A DNA stretch of 64,000 bases, taken from assembly GCF_001625215.2 (NCBI RefSeq), contig NC_030387.2:5856501-5920500 (forward strand). Direction: 5' to 3'. The position numbers were made by a program, and so were the translations under genes. The notes beneath the pieces are model-generated. The model was given only the letters and a program-made list of their open reading frames with translations, had not been told where the DNA came from and did no database searches. Below, in pieces: positions 11,855 through 23,279 of this stretch (its first letter is position 1; each line of letters begins with the position of its first letter). This stretch comes from Daucus carota subsp. sativus. Lineage: Eukaryota; Streptophyta; Magnoliopsida; Apiales; Apiaceae.

Positions 11855-12243
11855 GGGTGATGGTCCTGACTTTCACAATTTGTTAGAAGATGACCCCAAA
11901 TCTCAATTTTGTAGAAGATGTCCCCGACCTAACATTTTCCAATTCAAAACACTAGATTGTCTAGCGTCTATCCTCTTTTTCTTTTTAACGCTACACGATC
12001 TAGCGTTTTGTACCCCTAAACGCTATTCTATGTAGCGTCTTACGCCTAAAACGCTAGATTGTGTTGTGTTTTCTAAGGTTTTTCAGCATAAAACGCAACA
12101 CGATCCACCGTTTTCTTCTGAAATCAAAATGCCGGATTATCCGGTGTTACTAAGTGATATTTGGGGTCATTTCTTCCAAATCTGTTATTTTGGGCATCTC
12201 ATCTTAGTTTCCATGATGTTTGGGGCTATTTCTGAAAGATTTT
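11855..12243. mobile_element. 389-bp insertion in the GTF3C5 pseudogene, flanked by a 10-bp direct repeat
   Basis: The sequence gaaagatttt occurs at 11845-11854 and again at 12234-12243. The working gene has it once, and the insert is absent there. The insert has several aacgct / agcgtt motifs facing each other, as in subterminal repeats. I see no clear terminal inverted repeat. The long target duplication suggests a MULE-type nonautonomous element, but this is uncertain. Confidence 0.5.
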
Positions 12244-12435
12244 CGGTGTTATTCTCCTACAGGTGAATTAAGGTAATGTGAATCAATGTAATGGGAAATG
12301 GATATTGTATTGATCTCGTTGGTTCCTCTCTTAGTAACTTTTAGAATATATGATTGGTATAATTAAACCTTTGCTTGGCTATAAGTTATGATATATGTGT
12401 ACAGTTTATAGCTTCACATGATAAGAAGTCCTTTA

Positions 12436-12513
12436 CGGTAAGTGTAAAGTATGTCAACAAAGTTTCCTGTGCTTCGGTAAGTGTAAAGTATGTCAACAAA
12501 GTTTCCTGTGCTT
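12436..12513 (+). repeat. 39-bp tandem duplication
   Basis: Two adjacent identical copies of a 39-bp unit start with cggtaagtgtaaagtatgtc. The working GTF3C5 gene has a single similar copy near 55890, so the doubling happened after the gene was duplicated. Confidence 0.85.
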
Positions 12514-12904
12514 TTTTTCTTGACGGAAATTTCTGTACATTTGTCAGTTGTTATAGTCACTATTTTATAGGTTAAATATCAAGTAGGTGATTCATTGCAC
12601 TCCGATGACTCAAGTTGGTCACTGATTGTAAAAGTGACTCATTGTTGTCATTTATTTATTTAAAATGCATAGTCCGTCACAATCAACTATAAATCTAATG
12701 GTCCACCCTGATGACATGACTCAAACATATTAGCTAGCGCTTACGTGGAGTCCTTTCAAACTAACGGTTATATTTACAAACAGAGTATATACATACAGAT
12801 TTGAGAGGTTTAGGGTTCTTGATTTTGAACATCCAAATCTTGTGTGTTTTCATTGTTACTATAATTGTTTCCATACATAGTCTCTAAACAATTTTATATT
12901 CGAA

Positions 12905-13365
12905 AGTCTCATGTTAGTGAGTTCCGAAAGATCGTCTCAAGTTTCAAATAGCAATTATATTTGTGATTAATATTTGTGATTGCCGAAAAAAGGCAAAGAT
13001 GTACACCTCTTGATTTTTGAAAAATCCCGGATGAAGGTTTCATACATGTTGCCAATCTCAGGTAAGCTTGGCTAATTAATTGCAAGCAGTGAATTCGTGA
13101 TGTATTTTTTGCTTGGTTTTATAAAATGAAAAGAATTTATTGAATACAAGATAGTAGATGCGATTACTTTGAATGATTCGATGCTGAGATTGAAAGAAGG
13201 CAAGGTGATGTTCTAACCCAACTAAACAACCGAAGGATTTATGTAGAAGAAAAAATTGCTTTACTTGAAGAAAAAGTGTCCATGCTTGAAGATAGGCTTG
13301 CAGCAAAGAAAAAGAAGACCAAAGCTCTTAAGGCAACAAATGCTAAGTATGGATGGACGTACTGA
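12905..13365 (+). pseudogene. GRF-type zinc-finger / coiled-coil protein pseudogene
   Basis: Reading across breaks, the frame gives a short start (SSERSSQVSNSN), then a GRF-finger core (KAKMYTS, LKNPG, RFHTC) with two stops replacing conserved residues. A linker follows, then a clean coiled-coil tail from about 13180 (EEKIALLEEKVSMLEDRLAA, then KKKKTK) ending GWTY at a TGA (13363-13365). Small plant GRF-finger proteins have this order and are often linked to transposons. The stops at TS* and PG* and the frame jumps mean it is broken. Confidence 0.55.
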
Positions 13366-14830
13366 ATAGTGATAGGTGTTTTAATGGCTATGTTGTTGAT
13401 TGATTTGCAGAAATTAATATAGCGGCAATTAGTATCAATGAAATGCAGTTTGTATCAATGTATGTAATACAACAAGTAGCACATAATTGTTAATTGTAGC
13501 TGCAGTTAGTATCAATCTATGAATAACAACTTATTAAACTACAAGGCTTAACACATTGTATTTTCCTCCATACAAAGCCTTATATCCTTAAGCCACATAT
13601 ATTGTTTGTCAAAAGTATACATTTCCAAAAGCTAACAGAGTTAATATCTCTGGCCAAGCCTTACCTATGGAGATTCCTTGAGTTATTGGGGTTCTTTTTT
13701 TAAGTTCAGATAAAGTAGCATAAGAAAGTACTAGTAATAAAAGACTCTTGTGAACAGAGTTTAAAAGCGAACATTCCCAAAAGCTTAAACATGTTAATAT
13801 TCACAAGTCATACAAACTTCTTTTATTTTTCCTACGTGTTAATTATTAGTTATATAAAATATTTATGTTGATAATAATTGAAAAACATCATCTTTTCACT
13901 AGAAAACTCTTAAATAAGTTATGCATTCAACACATATTTAACTTGGGTTCAATATTATTAACATATTTTGTTGAATATCAGTTAAATTGTGTTAAAAGAG
14001 TACATAACCTAATTTAGCGGTGATGGAATTAAGATAAATGTATGATATAACAAAAATTTTAAGTTTCCATACCTAGTTGGATTTTTGCGAATTCCAGAAG
14101 AATAGTTTAAATGTCTCTATATATATTTATTCAACAAAATGATAACCAATGTTAAATACATGATATTGAATCCTAGTTATAAATTTATTGAATGCACAAT
14201 TTATTTATACGTTAGTTTGAAATTGATAATATTTTTCAGATCAATTTCAACATTAATACTTTATATAACTAAGAATTAACACATATGAAAAATAAAATAA
14301 ATATAATAAGTTAGTAAGTTTGTAACTTAAAAAGAGTTTTATTTGTATCCGTATTATATGTATCCATATCAAATAAAACTCTTTTTAAATTTCAAACATA
14401 TAATTTTTTTCAAACTTGCTGATAATGACTTTTATAAACTATTCATTTTGAAAATGACTGAAAGAACATTGTCATTTTACTAAAAAACACAAAAGTAAAT
14501 TATCGTATTTGTTTAATACATTTATAACTAATTATCATTATGGTGAAAATATCATACTTAAGCATGTTTAAATGTTCATTTGAATTTCACCATGCTCTAA
14601 TCATCTACACATATTTATGCAATATGCTTGAAATTTTGTTACATGACAAATTTTGCTTCTCTATTCTTACTCAAAACAAAATAATTTCTTAATTGATATT
14701 CTTGAGTAGTCATACACATATTATACCCTCAAACATTCTTTGCAAATCATATTTCTCATGTAATATACTCTAATAATTTGCATATACTCTGGAACATTTC
14801 CCCCCAAACTTTTCCTTACTGATAACAGAG
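13366..14830. other. AT-rich intergenic DNA with a dispersed repeat
   Basis: No gene is seen. The part around 13980-14180 resembles 30870-31170 (shared agtttaaatgtct and ttattcaacaaaatgataac), so it is a copy of a dispersed repeat family. Its type is not identified. Confidence 0.45.
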
Positions 14831-14832
14831 GT

Positions 14833-15452
14833 TACTGCATTTTGTACCCTTTGCCAAAAGCACTTAAGTACTTATACTTATATTCTTGGCAGTTCACCTT
14901 CCTAACTTCCAATTGACTTCAGGTTGCACCCCAAAAATGTTTTTCTGTTAAAATCGATTATATTCTAATTTAATAGTTTATATATTTAAAGTGAATTTTG
15001 ACACTACAATAATATCATAAAACTAATAAATTTAATTATGCTAATAAGCTAACTCTATAATTTATAAATAAAAATTAACAAATATACTTTATTAAAATTA
15101 TAAATATATAAAAGAATAAGAATAAATACAAAATTTTATTCTATTATTAGATGAGCAGCAAGTAAAAAAATAAAATATTATTTTATCAAGGGTTATGAAT
15201 CTTTAAATATTTGTTATTTACATTGTAATTTTAAAAGCATTATCATTAATTTATTTAATTTTCTCACTTTTTATTATAATATTAGAAAAACTAATTTTTA
15301 TTTAACGTTAACGGAATCAAGTTTGACGGAAAATGGTCTCACGGGTGCAAATTGAAGTGAATATAAAATTAAAAAGGTCAATTGCCAAAATATAGGTATG
15401 ACTACTTAAGCGTTTTTGGCGAAAACGAATAAGATGTAAAGTGTAGTAAGCT
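14833..15452. mobile_element. Nonautonomous DNA element with long diverged inverted ends (MULE-like)
   Basis: The left part (ttgccaaaagcacttaagta at about 14851, then the gcagttcacctt and caggttgcacc blocks) is matched in reverse by 15310-15430 (cgccaaaaacgcttaagtag, aattgacct and atttgcaccc on the minus strand). The inverted ends are about 110 bp long and roughly 70 percent alike by eye. The middle is AT-rich and non-coding. No target duplication was confirmed. Confidence 0.5.
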
Positions 15453-16550
15453 CTTGATAATATATTTTTTTTTGACAGAAAATCACTTGCCCCTAACCAG
15501 ATACACCTAGGAGTTTCATTCATTCAAAAAACTTATTATCTAATCGAAAGACATGAAAATATCTCCGAAAGTTTAGACAATAAAACTTCATGTCCGAAAA
15601 GAAAACATCCCAACTTGTAAGACCTGAAACAAATGCAATCCATTATTAACAAGAAAATAATAAATTTAATTATTAAAATCAGTATAAATTCTCAAAATAA
15701 GATAAATCCAAAATAATTTATAAGAAAAAAGATAAATAAAAAAGAAAACAGAAAAAAAATATCTAACCAAAGGGAAACCCTTTGGCTAGATATATAACAA
15801 CCCAAATAAATAATAAGAATATAATATAAGAATTAAAATATAAAACATCTTCAAAATAATATCTAAAATTTAAGAAAGAGATTCAATATAATAAACAAGC
15901 CAACAAAAAGGCAACAAATTACTGTAAATTAACTAGGCCAAAAATATACGACATCAATCATGACCGCCCAAAAATGGTATAATAAAAGTCATAAATCAGC
16001 ATGAAACATGATTAAAGCATTTAAGGCATATATAAGCAATTACTGAGAAACAAAATAAAATTCAAAATGAGCATCAATCAAGCGATTCAACTTACCATGA
16101 GTGTTATGAAACGCACATTATAAAGCGGAAGCGGGGGAAAAACGTACTGATTAGTGCTAAATCGGGTCATTATGCGTTTTATTGGATTAAGCGGGTCAAA
16201 ACCCGATTAAGTGGGCTTTGACCGATTAAGCGCCGCACTAAAACATTGAAAAAAAAAAGTAAAAAACACATAGAGCAGCTAATTCCCCAAAAGGCAAAAA
16301 CATTATAGAACTGAGAAGAGCAAGGAGCATCGACTGAAAGCTAGGGTTTTTGCAAATCGATTCTTCATCAGGTTCGTAATCTCCATCTACTATCAAATGA
16401 AATGTTCAAAGCTCAATGATTCATGTTTACCTTTGATTATATGGCATTTGTTCTTATATTCTAATCATATGTATGTATACTTGTATAGCAGTATAGAGTA
16501 TATACTATATATATACTAGTGTATTACTATTTAAGAATCAAGATTTAAGA
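15453..16550. other. AT-rich intergenic DNA, possible promoter region of the hAT relic
   Basis: No gene is seen. A short near-perfect hairpin (atctaaccaaaggg, loop aaa, reverse complement) lies at 15761-15791. Near 16150-16240 gcgggt and attaag motifs recur, as in subterminal transposon regions. A leader-like stretch (ctagggtttttgcaaatc) lies near 16340. Confidence 0.4.
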
Positions 16551-16553
16551 TGC

Positions 16554-17974
16554 TTGAATATGCCACTGGGAATCTTTGAATATGAATATGCCGTTATTGG
16601 AGGAATGGAAACGACGGGTTCTTTAGCCTCTTCGAATTCAGAAACAGTGGGTTCATTAGAGGTTGAGGCCGTTAAACGAAAATCTGATGATGTTGGATGG
16701 GATTATGGTGAATTAACAATACCAAATAATTATGATAAAATCAAATGCAAGTTGTGTCACAAATCATTTAGTGGAGGAATTTATCATTTGAAGCAACATA
16801 TATCCGGTCTTAGAGGTAATGTGAAGCCATGTCTGAAGTCTACTCCGTTGGATAAAACTAAATGCTTACAAGCTTTGGAGGGATAAAAAAAAGAAGACAA
16901 GATAAGAAAGAATGAATTGAGGAAGTTGCAATAAGTAAAGATAGTGATGATGTTGTTGAAATCGACAATGCAGGTTCTAAACCCGTGCGACCACTTGGAC
17001 CTATGGATCAGTTCGCACGCGCAATAGATCCGGATGCATCATTGAGGAAGACAAGACAACAAAATATTAAAGATGCACTTAGCCAAATTATAGACTCGAG
17101 GGCCAAGGACCGACTTGATAGTCCTTTACACTTAGCCGGCTACTTGTTAAATCCTTATTACTACTATCGAGATGACGAGGCACAGAAAGATCCGGCATGT
17201 ATGACAGCTATTTTAACATGTATTGAAGCATTCTTTTCGGATAATTTTCATGTCCAGCACCTGGTTTCTATTATTGAGTTGCTGAAATATATATAAAGGA
17301 ATGGAGGGAATGTTTGGAAAAAATTAGCCAAAATGGTTAGAATGACCAATGATGATACTTTTGATCTTGGTAAGTAAATATTTATTTGTTTCTAAATCTG
17401 AATATCTATCTTATCTGATCTTTCACTAATGCTTTCAATTCTCCTATTTTAGTTGGATGGTGGTCAAATTACGGTGCTGATGAAACTCCAAGTTTGCAAA
17501 TGATACAACTTCAAGTTCTTCGGGATGTGAAAGAAATTGGAGTACATTTGAGGGAGTTAGTTGGTTAAATGATTTAATGGAACTAATTTATTATATTAGT
17601 ATCTTATAATTATAACTTACAAGGATTAATTTATTTCTCTCTTATATTATTTTTACAGATTCATACCAAAAAGAGGAATAGATTAGATGCTGCAAGAATG
17701 AGCCATCTAGTATATGTGCAATTTAATTCAAAACTTTTCGACAAGAAAAAGAAAATGAAAGAAAAATGTGATGTATTAATAGCTAATGATGCTAGCATGG
17801 CTCAAGGATGGATAGTTGAAGGGGGTGATGATGAAGAAGAGCTTTCCCAGGATTCTAACATCACAAATGAGGAGATTGGTGAAGTAACTAGAAGGAATGT
17901 TCGAGAACTTGATGAAGATGATTTCGAATCAGAAGATGAAGCTAATGACGATGAAAATCTCACATTTGATTTTT
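16554..17974 (+). pseudogene. hAT transposase relic: BED finger plus C-terminal region, catalytic core deleted
   Basis: The first ORF (16554-16886) has a BED zinc finger: KIKCKLCHKSF with HLKQHISG downstream. After a stop and frame change, 16985-17296 starts with a hAT linker (RPLGPMDQFARAIDPD, LRKTRQQNI). It passes directly into sequence from the far side of the RNase H fold (AKDRLDSPLHLAGYLLNPYY), so the central catalytic part is missing. An exon from about 17452 has WWSNYGADETPSLQ, and 17660-17974 has KKRNRLDAARMSHLVYVQFN and a very acidic tail. These are hallmarks of the hAT dimerisation end. With stops and no catalytic residues it cannot transpose. Confidence 0.8.
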
Positions 17975-17976
17975 AG

Positions 17977-18700
17977 GATATGATCAACATGGATGGTGAA
18001 AGATTGTTGTGTCTCCTGATTGTAATTATATATGAAAAAAAAAATAATTTGTTGATATAGGTTATGTAGTTGAGCGGTTTGTTCTAGAAGGATGTTCCAT
18101 ATCAAAAGGGATTCACAAGAAGGGGGGGGGGAGGTGTTTTGGTGGGAAAGCACTTTTTAGAATGAAAAGCAAATGTGAAAGATATTTGAATTGAAGACAG
18201 AGATGGGTGGTGTTAGTATCCTGTTAAATCGGCCATCAGGTGATTTAAGTAATAGGTAAGTGGGAGTGGTTAAACATTGTAATTTATGGGTCTAAAATGG
18301 GCATCAAATGTAAGAAACTCGTTTTTGCCTTCAGCATTTATATGTTTATAGATATATTCATTTTACTCATTATTATGTAAATATTATTTTATTTATGTGG
18401 AATGCTATTCTGTCGTACAATGTAAATAAAAGATAAATTCAAATATGACACAAATCATGATCATATACGTCTTATGTATTAAAAAATGCAAACAAGAAAT
18501 CCTTCTAATATCACCGTGTCGTGTATAAAATTAGCAAACATTGTTTATTTGGATACCGCAAAATAGTTTACATTTTTTGAAGCAATACCGTAAGCCACTA
18601 GTAGAATCCACAATGAAGTCGGGAAAATTTCTATCTTGTACTTATCTTCGTACATGCACTGATTCATTCTTTTCAAGCCCCTCGATGGATCACGATTGTA
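17977..18700. other. Intergenic DNA, no gene seen
   Basis: This is AT-rich sequence downstream of the hAT relic. It has a run of ten G (18122-18131) and no recognisable coding signal. Confidence 0.5.
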
Positions 18701-18703
18701 TCA

Positions 18704-19085
18704 GGTACTAAAGCTTCTACCTGAGTATGGAGGAGAAAGGCCTACAGAAATGTCAGAGACCTATCCACCAAATTATACATCCGAGGGTAGCCTAATCGGA
18801 TCGGGTGGCCTAATCACATCACCTTCTTCAACCAGTTCTCTTACACTTCCAAAATCAGAGATTAAAGAAGTCGATAAGCCTTTAGCTGGGAAGAAAGTGT
18901 TGGTAGTGGGGGATGGCGAAGTGCTACAAAAAATAGCTAATGCGGCTCTTTCTGCACTCGGGGCATCCTTCGAACTCTCCAGTTAGTAATGGACAAGAGG
19001 CCCTCGAGGCTGTCTCCAAAGGCCTTGAAGATTAAAAGACATCCGAGTCTCTGCCCTATGATCTTGATCTTTTTGGAGCATATTC
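18704..19085 (+). pseudogene. Hybrid histidine kinase receiver-domain fragment
   Basis: An acceptor-like end (tgtatcag) precedes a frame with a Ser/Thr-rich linker, then PLAGKKVLVVGDGEVLQKIA, NAALSALGASFELS. After a frameshift it continues NGQEALEAVSKGLED and LPYDL. This is the start of a response-regulator receiver domain as in plant hybrid histidine kinases. The acidic pocket that should read VVDD or VVED reads VVGD, and the domain ends before the phospho-accepting Asp. It is a dead fragment; I cannot say which kinase it came from. Confidence 0.6.
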
Positions 19086-20138
19086 TTCATTGTTTACTAA
19101 ACAACACAAACATACGGGTGTTACATTCTACAAAAATTATTAGATGGATAAAGATAAAGATAATGGCTAATTTTGATATTTTATATTTTGACAATCATGG
19201 CAAATAAAATGAAACTTTATGCGAACACAAGATAATCAATTAGTCTTTATGTATATTCATAACAAATCAATATCTAAATACAAACAAGAATTCTAATATT
19301 GAACTAGAGCTTTCCTAGAGTAAAATCATATAAATTAAAATTGGTAAACATAATCCAAACCAATAGACATGGTATGTATTTCTGAAGTTGATTAAAAAAA
19401 ATAAGAAAACTTACCAATGATTCTACCAACAAAAGGAGGATGCTAAGAATGACGAGAAGAACCGACAATTCACTAAAACATTTATCATATTGGGCAAACA
19501 CTAATAAATCATGAAAAGATCAGAGTAGTGATATTTAGAAGATGAGATCGATGCTTAAAGTTTTGAACGACAAAACTGGTTAAGATGGATGATCGATAGA
19601 GGCGTGTGGCGGCGACTTGTTTGAGAAAAGGGTTTTGGTGTATGAATATAACTATGAAATTTGGGGAATCTATTTATAGCGTAGGTTTGTGAATTGGGCT
19701 CAACTTATGGATATGATAAAAAAATTTGGGCGAGTTTGTGGATATAGAAAATTGGGCTGGGCTTTTTAGTATAATATAGTTATTGATAATTGATAGTTTA
19801 CTATATTAATTATAATAATATATTTTGCATATGTCTCAATTGAAATATAAAATCTTGATATATAATATTTTAAATGATTATATATAATAAATATAAAGAT
19901 ACTTGATAATTTAAGACTATATATATAAGAAATTAAACCAATGGAAACCAAAATTGGTCTTAAAACTTAAATTCAAACCCATATTTTGAATACATTCATA
20001 TCAAATAATATTCGTATATGAATATCTATTATTTACATGTACCTTCTTATTTAGCAAAAAAATTAATTCTTCGTGCACTACGACTTCTCAGAACAAGAAC
20101 ATTTACACTCAAGAAAATGGACCTGATCAATGTGAGCG
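19086..20138. other. AT-rich intergenic DNA, no gene seen
   Basis: There are no ORFs with recognisable domains. A TATA-like box on the plus strand near 19670 (ctatttatag) has no gene attached. Confidence 0.45.
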
Positions 20139-20770
20139 TAGGGATGGGCGCGGGGGTATTTCGGGGTCGGGGAGTGCTATACCCGCCCCCGATCCCCGAA
20201 TTCCAAACCCATCCCCGACCCGACTCGAACCCGAACGGGGATTCTTTTCCTCCCCGATGTCCGCCCCGAACGGGGAACGGGGATCCCCGCGGGGATTCGG
20301 AGAATTTCATTTTTAAAAAAATAATGATTTCATAAAATACTTTTAATAAAAATACAAATTACTAACTCTTAATATACTAATAAAATGATATATCTCATAT
20401 TTTCAACATCAAATCATATTAAAATTGATTTATAATATATATAAAAGATAATTATAAAATTATAAAATATGTTATGTTATAATACAATTATAATCGACCA
20501 ATAAATAAAGATTATTTTTTAATTTTAAAAAAATTCTGAAAGGTATCTATTTTTAATTATTTATTAGTATAATAAATATAAACATATTATTATTTTTATA
20601 TATACACACAATCGGGGTCGGGGATCGGGTCGGGGAGACACGAAACCCCGACCCATCCCCGACCCCGTCCCGATCCCCGAATTTTTTATAAAACCTTCCC
20701 CGATCCCTGTTCCGACCCCGAAAAAATTCCACGAATCGGATCGGGGTCGAGCGGGGTGGGGTGAATGCCC
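20139..20770. mobile_element. Nonautonomous hAT-like element with GC-rich subterminal repeats (ccccgatc / gatcgggg)
   Basis: The element begins tagggatgggcg, a common hAT end in plants. It has dense GC-rich ends (cggggatc, ccccgacc in both orientations) around an AT-rich core. The right end near 20765 abuts REF6-like coding sequence (CCC AGA GCG, reading PRA). Only gagcg is shared between the flanks, so the 8-bp target duplication is decayed or my borders are off. It seems to have entered the REF6-like exon or come to rest beside it. The long ORFs here on both strands are repeat artefacts. Confidence 0.5.
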
Positions 20771-22346
20771 AGAGCGGTTGGCTTAGGCACGAATTTTTTC
20801 ATGCTTAGCTTTGGGGTTTTATGTTTTGCTTGTGCTGCCATCATAAAACCTACTGAAGTGGGAAAGCATAATCTCTTGTCAGCTGATTGTAGCAATATCA
20901 GAGGTAGTGGTGTTGTTTCTGACGTTGCTTCTTGTAATTGGTGGTCTCGTTCCCCAGGATATGCTAACAATGTTGTGCTGGATTTCGGCTTAGGTAATGA
21001 ATGGTAGACACTAGTTTAGAGATTTAAACTTTAGCAATCAATCTAATCTGTCTTAATTGAATTCTGGGCGGATGGAAGAATCCTGTAGTAGACCTCCAAA
21101 GGATACATCTTCACTTGCTCTTATAGCTTTGACCTATGAGGATGCTTCTGACTCACTTAAATCACTTAAGCAGAAACTGGATGCTCTTGGGGGAATGCAT
21201 ACGTTACTCCTTTGTCATCCAGGTACATTATTAGTTGTAATTGTTAGTACTTAATTATGTGATTCAAAGTAATTACTTGTGAAATGCATACTCCTTTACA
21301 ATTTGGTGCATACTGCAACCAAGTTATTAAAATTAACCTACTTAATAGCACAAACACTTATGCGGTTATGCCATCTCCCCTACCAGTCCTTTTATAACAT
21401 TTAGCTATGCATATTTTGCAGATTATCCCAAGTTTCTGGCTGAAACAAAACTAATGGCTGATGAACTGGGAGCTGATCGAATTCTGAGTGATATTTCCTT
21501 CAGGACAGCCACTGAAGAAGACAAGGAGAGAATCAAATCAGCTTTACATAGTGAGGGGTCCATTCATGGGAATGTTGACTGGGCTGCAAAGCTGGGGGCC
21601 AATCTTTCTTACAGTGCCCACCTAAGTCCAACATTAAAGAAGAAGACTATGGATGATCCTGAGCCGACCAAAAGAAGCAAAGATAAACGTATTATACAAT
21701 ACAAGAGGACTTTCAAAAATAAGCTCAAGGTAAAGCCTATCCAGGAGGAGACTCCTCTGCCTGAACAAAACCATGACCAGGGCACTGAGAAGCTAGATGT
21801 TAATATTGAAGATAAGTTGGAAGGTGGGCTGAGCACTAGACTCAGGCCAAGAACTAAAAAGCAGGTTCCAAAGGTCCCGAGACTTGTCAGGGAGAAACCT
21901 GAAGCAAAAAGTGCATTGATGAAGCAAACATCCAGTAGCAGAACAAAAACAGCTTCTGGGATCCAGGCTTCGGCCGGAAAAAGGTCCAAAAAATCACAGG
22001 TAGAGCATTCTTGTGACATTGAGGGCTGCCTGATGAAATTTTGGCTCCAAAAAAGAGCTGGGGCTCCCTAAGAAAAATTATCTGCTCAGTGAAGGGGTGT
22101 GAAAAGAAGTTGGCCTCGCACAAGTGTCTGATGCACCGTCAGAAAGTGCATCATGAGGACCATCCCCTAAAATGCACTTGGGAAAGCTGCACCCGGATGT
22201 TTAAATGGGCTTGGGCTCGGAAGGAACATATCAGAGTTCATACAGGTGTCCGTCCATATACCTGTGCTGAGACTGGCTGTGGAAAAACATTTCGTTTTGT
22301 GTCAGATTTCAGTCGCCACAAGAGGAAGACTAGACACTCAGGGTAG
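20771..22346 (+). pseudogene. REF6/ELF6-like histone demethylase, 3' part only (copy A), frameshifted
   Basis: REF6/ELF6 proteins remove H3K27 methylation with an N-terminal JmjC domain and find their sites with four C-terminal C2H2 fingers. Only the part after JmjC is here. Pieces are a C5HC2-like segment (SFGVLCFACAAIIKPTE, SADCS, RSPGYANN), then 21061-21221 (LKQKLDALGGMHTLLLCHP, ending at a GT donor), and 21421 onward (DYPKFLAETKLMADELG, DWAAKLGANLSYSAHLS). A Lys-rich linker follows. Finger 1 (about 22013-22075) is broken by extra bases. Fingers 2-4 are intact in another frame (22041-22346), with CTRMFKWAW, EHIRVHTG and FRFVSDFSRHKRKT. The JmjN/JmjC part is absent and an hAT-like element sits at the break. 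Confidence 0.85.
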
Positions 22347-23250
22347 CTCGAAGAATGAGCACCGAGAGGCAAGAAGAAACATAGAAATGAAGAAAGTTAA
22401 CATTATCTAAGAACCTCGTTGCTCATGTGCAAGAGGTAGGTGTAGTTTCTAGTTTAACATGTCCTCGGAATGTCTTTCATATTACAGTTGATTTAGCCTT
22501 TTTAATTTCAGAAACAGAGTTAGCAACCACATTGGAATGTGCACAATGTTGTCTTACATTAGATGGTCGAAATTTATGTATAATTCTGGAGTTTAGATCT
22601 CATATCTTGATATATCATAAATATGTATTTTACTTTATTTTGTTATCATGTCTATATACCATGGACTGTTTCTGTACAGGTTAAGCAGGTTTTAAGACAT
22701 TCACCCTGACATTCCGCAAGGAACTGCAGGAGGATCAGATATAGGCACTACTACATTCACTCATTTTTTTCTGCTATGCATTTCCCTGTTGTGTGATCAA
22801 TTTATTATCAGTGTCTTGCACCATAGTCACATATTTACGTGTAGATTTTTTATTTTTTATTGTAAAAAGCATGGTTGCTGAAATCGATAATCGGAACTAA
22901 TTGGTTGACCTGCCAATTCAAAATTAGTGAGAACTTATTGGAGATTTTTTCGACAAATTGGGAATTTTAAGTCAATCGAATGTAATCGATAAAATAGTTC
23001 TTCAAAATTAATCGGGGATCTTCAAAAAAATCGGGGATCTTGAAAATAGTGAGTAAAAGGAGAAAAGATAAGAACAAATTCTTTTTAAGAGAAAGTACAT
23101 TTATTATCCATGCATCTTTTATTTTAATTTTTATTGTCAGGATTTTCCTCTTCTACTTATATTCACACAAATACAATAAATACCCACAATAAAAGCAAAA
23201 GACAAGTATTTTGTTCTAGAGAGAGCAGAGCAGAAGTGTGTGAGCTTTTT
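22347..23250. other. REF6-like 3' flank and intergenic DNA
   Basis: 22690-22830 repeats at 26810-26960 (shared gacattccgcaaggaactgc and ctgctatgca). The duplicated block therefore includes the REF6 3' flank in both copies. From 22860 to 23250 I see nothing recognisable. Confidence 0.55.
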
Positions 23251-23279
23251 CAACTAAAATTGTGTGGGGTCTTTTTGAT

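Larger units (their letters stand above)
8320..12572 (+). pseudogene. GTF3C5 pseudogene (copy B)
   Basis: This is a decayed duplicate of the GTF3C5 gene at 51568-60066. Exon 1 begins at ATG 8793 but, after PGYPS, runs straight into the exon 2 start (8877), so the end of exon 1 and intron 1 are lost. Exon 2 (to about 9240) has an in-frame TAA after TSATVK. The exon 3 equivalent is near 9348-9439. The exon 4 equivalent near 9828-9924 has a TGA. The exon 5 equivalent is 10335-10401. The exon 6 equivalent is missing, and so is the donor of the AT-AC intron. Exon 7 and 8 equivalents (11340-11510 and about 11627-11730) carry frameshifts and a stop. Similarity to the gene's introns runs to about 12572. 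It cannot encode TFIIIC subunit 5. Confidence 0.85.

Noticed and set aside
20018..20335. ORFs on both strands over the ccccgatc-rich stretch
   Set aside because: They are composed of Pro/Gly/Arg repeats from GC-rich transposon ends.
21609..22019. 136-codon minus-strand ORF
   Set aside because: It is antisense to the REF6-like linker; the plus frame carries the recognisable protein.
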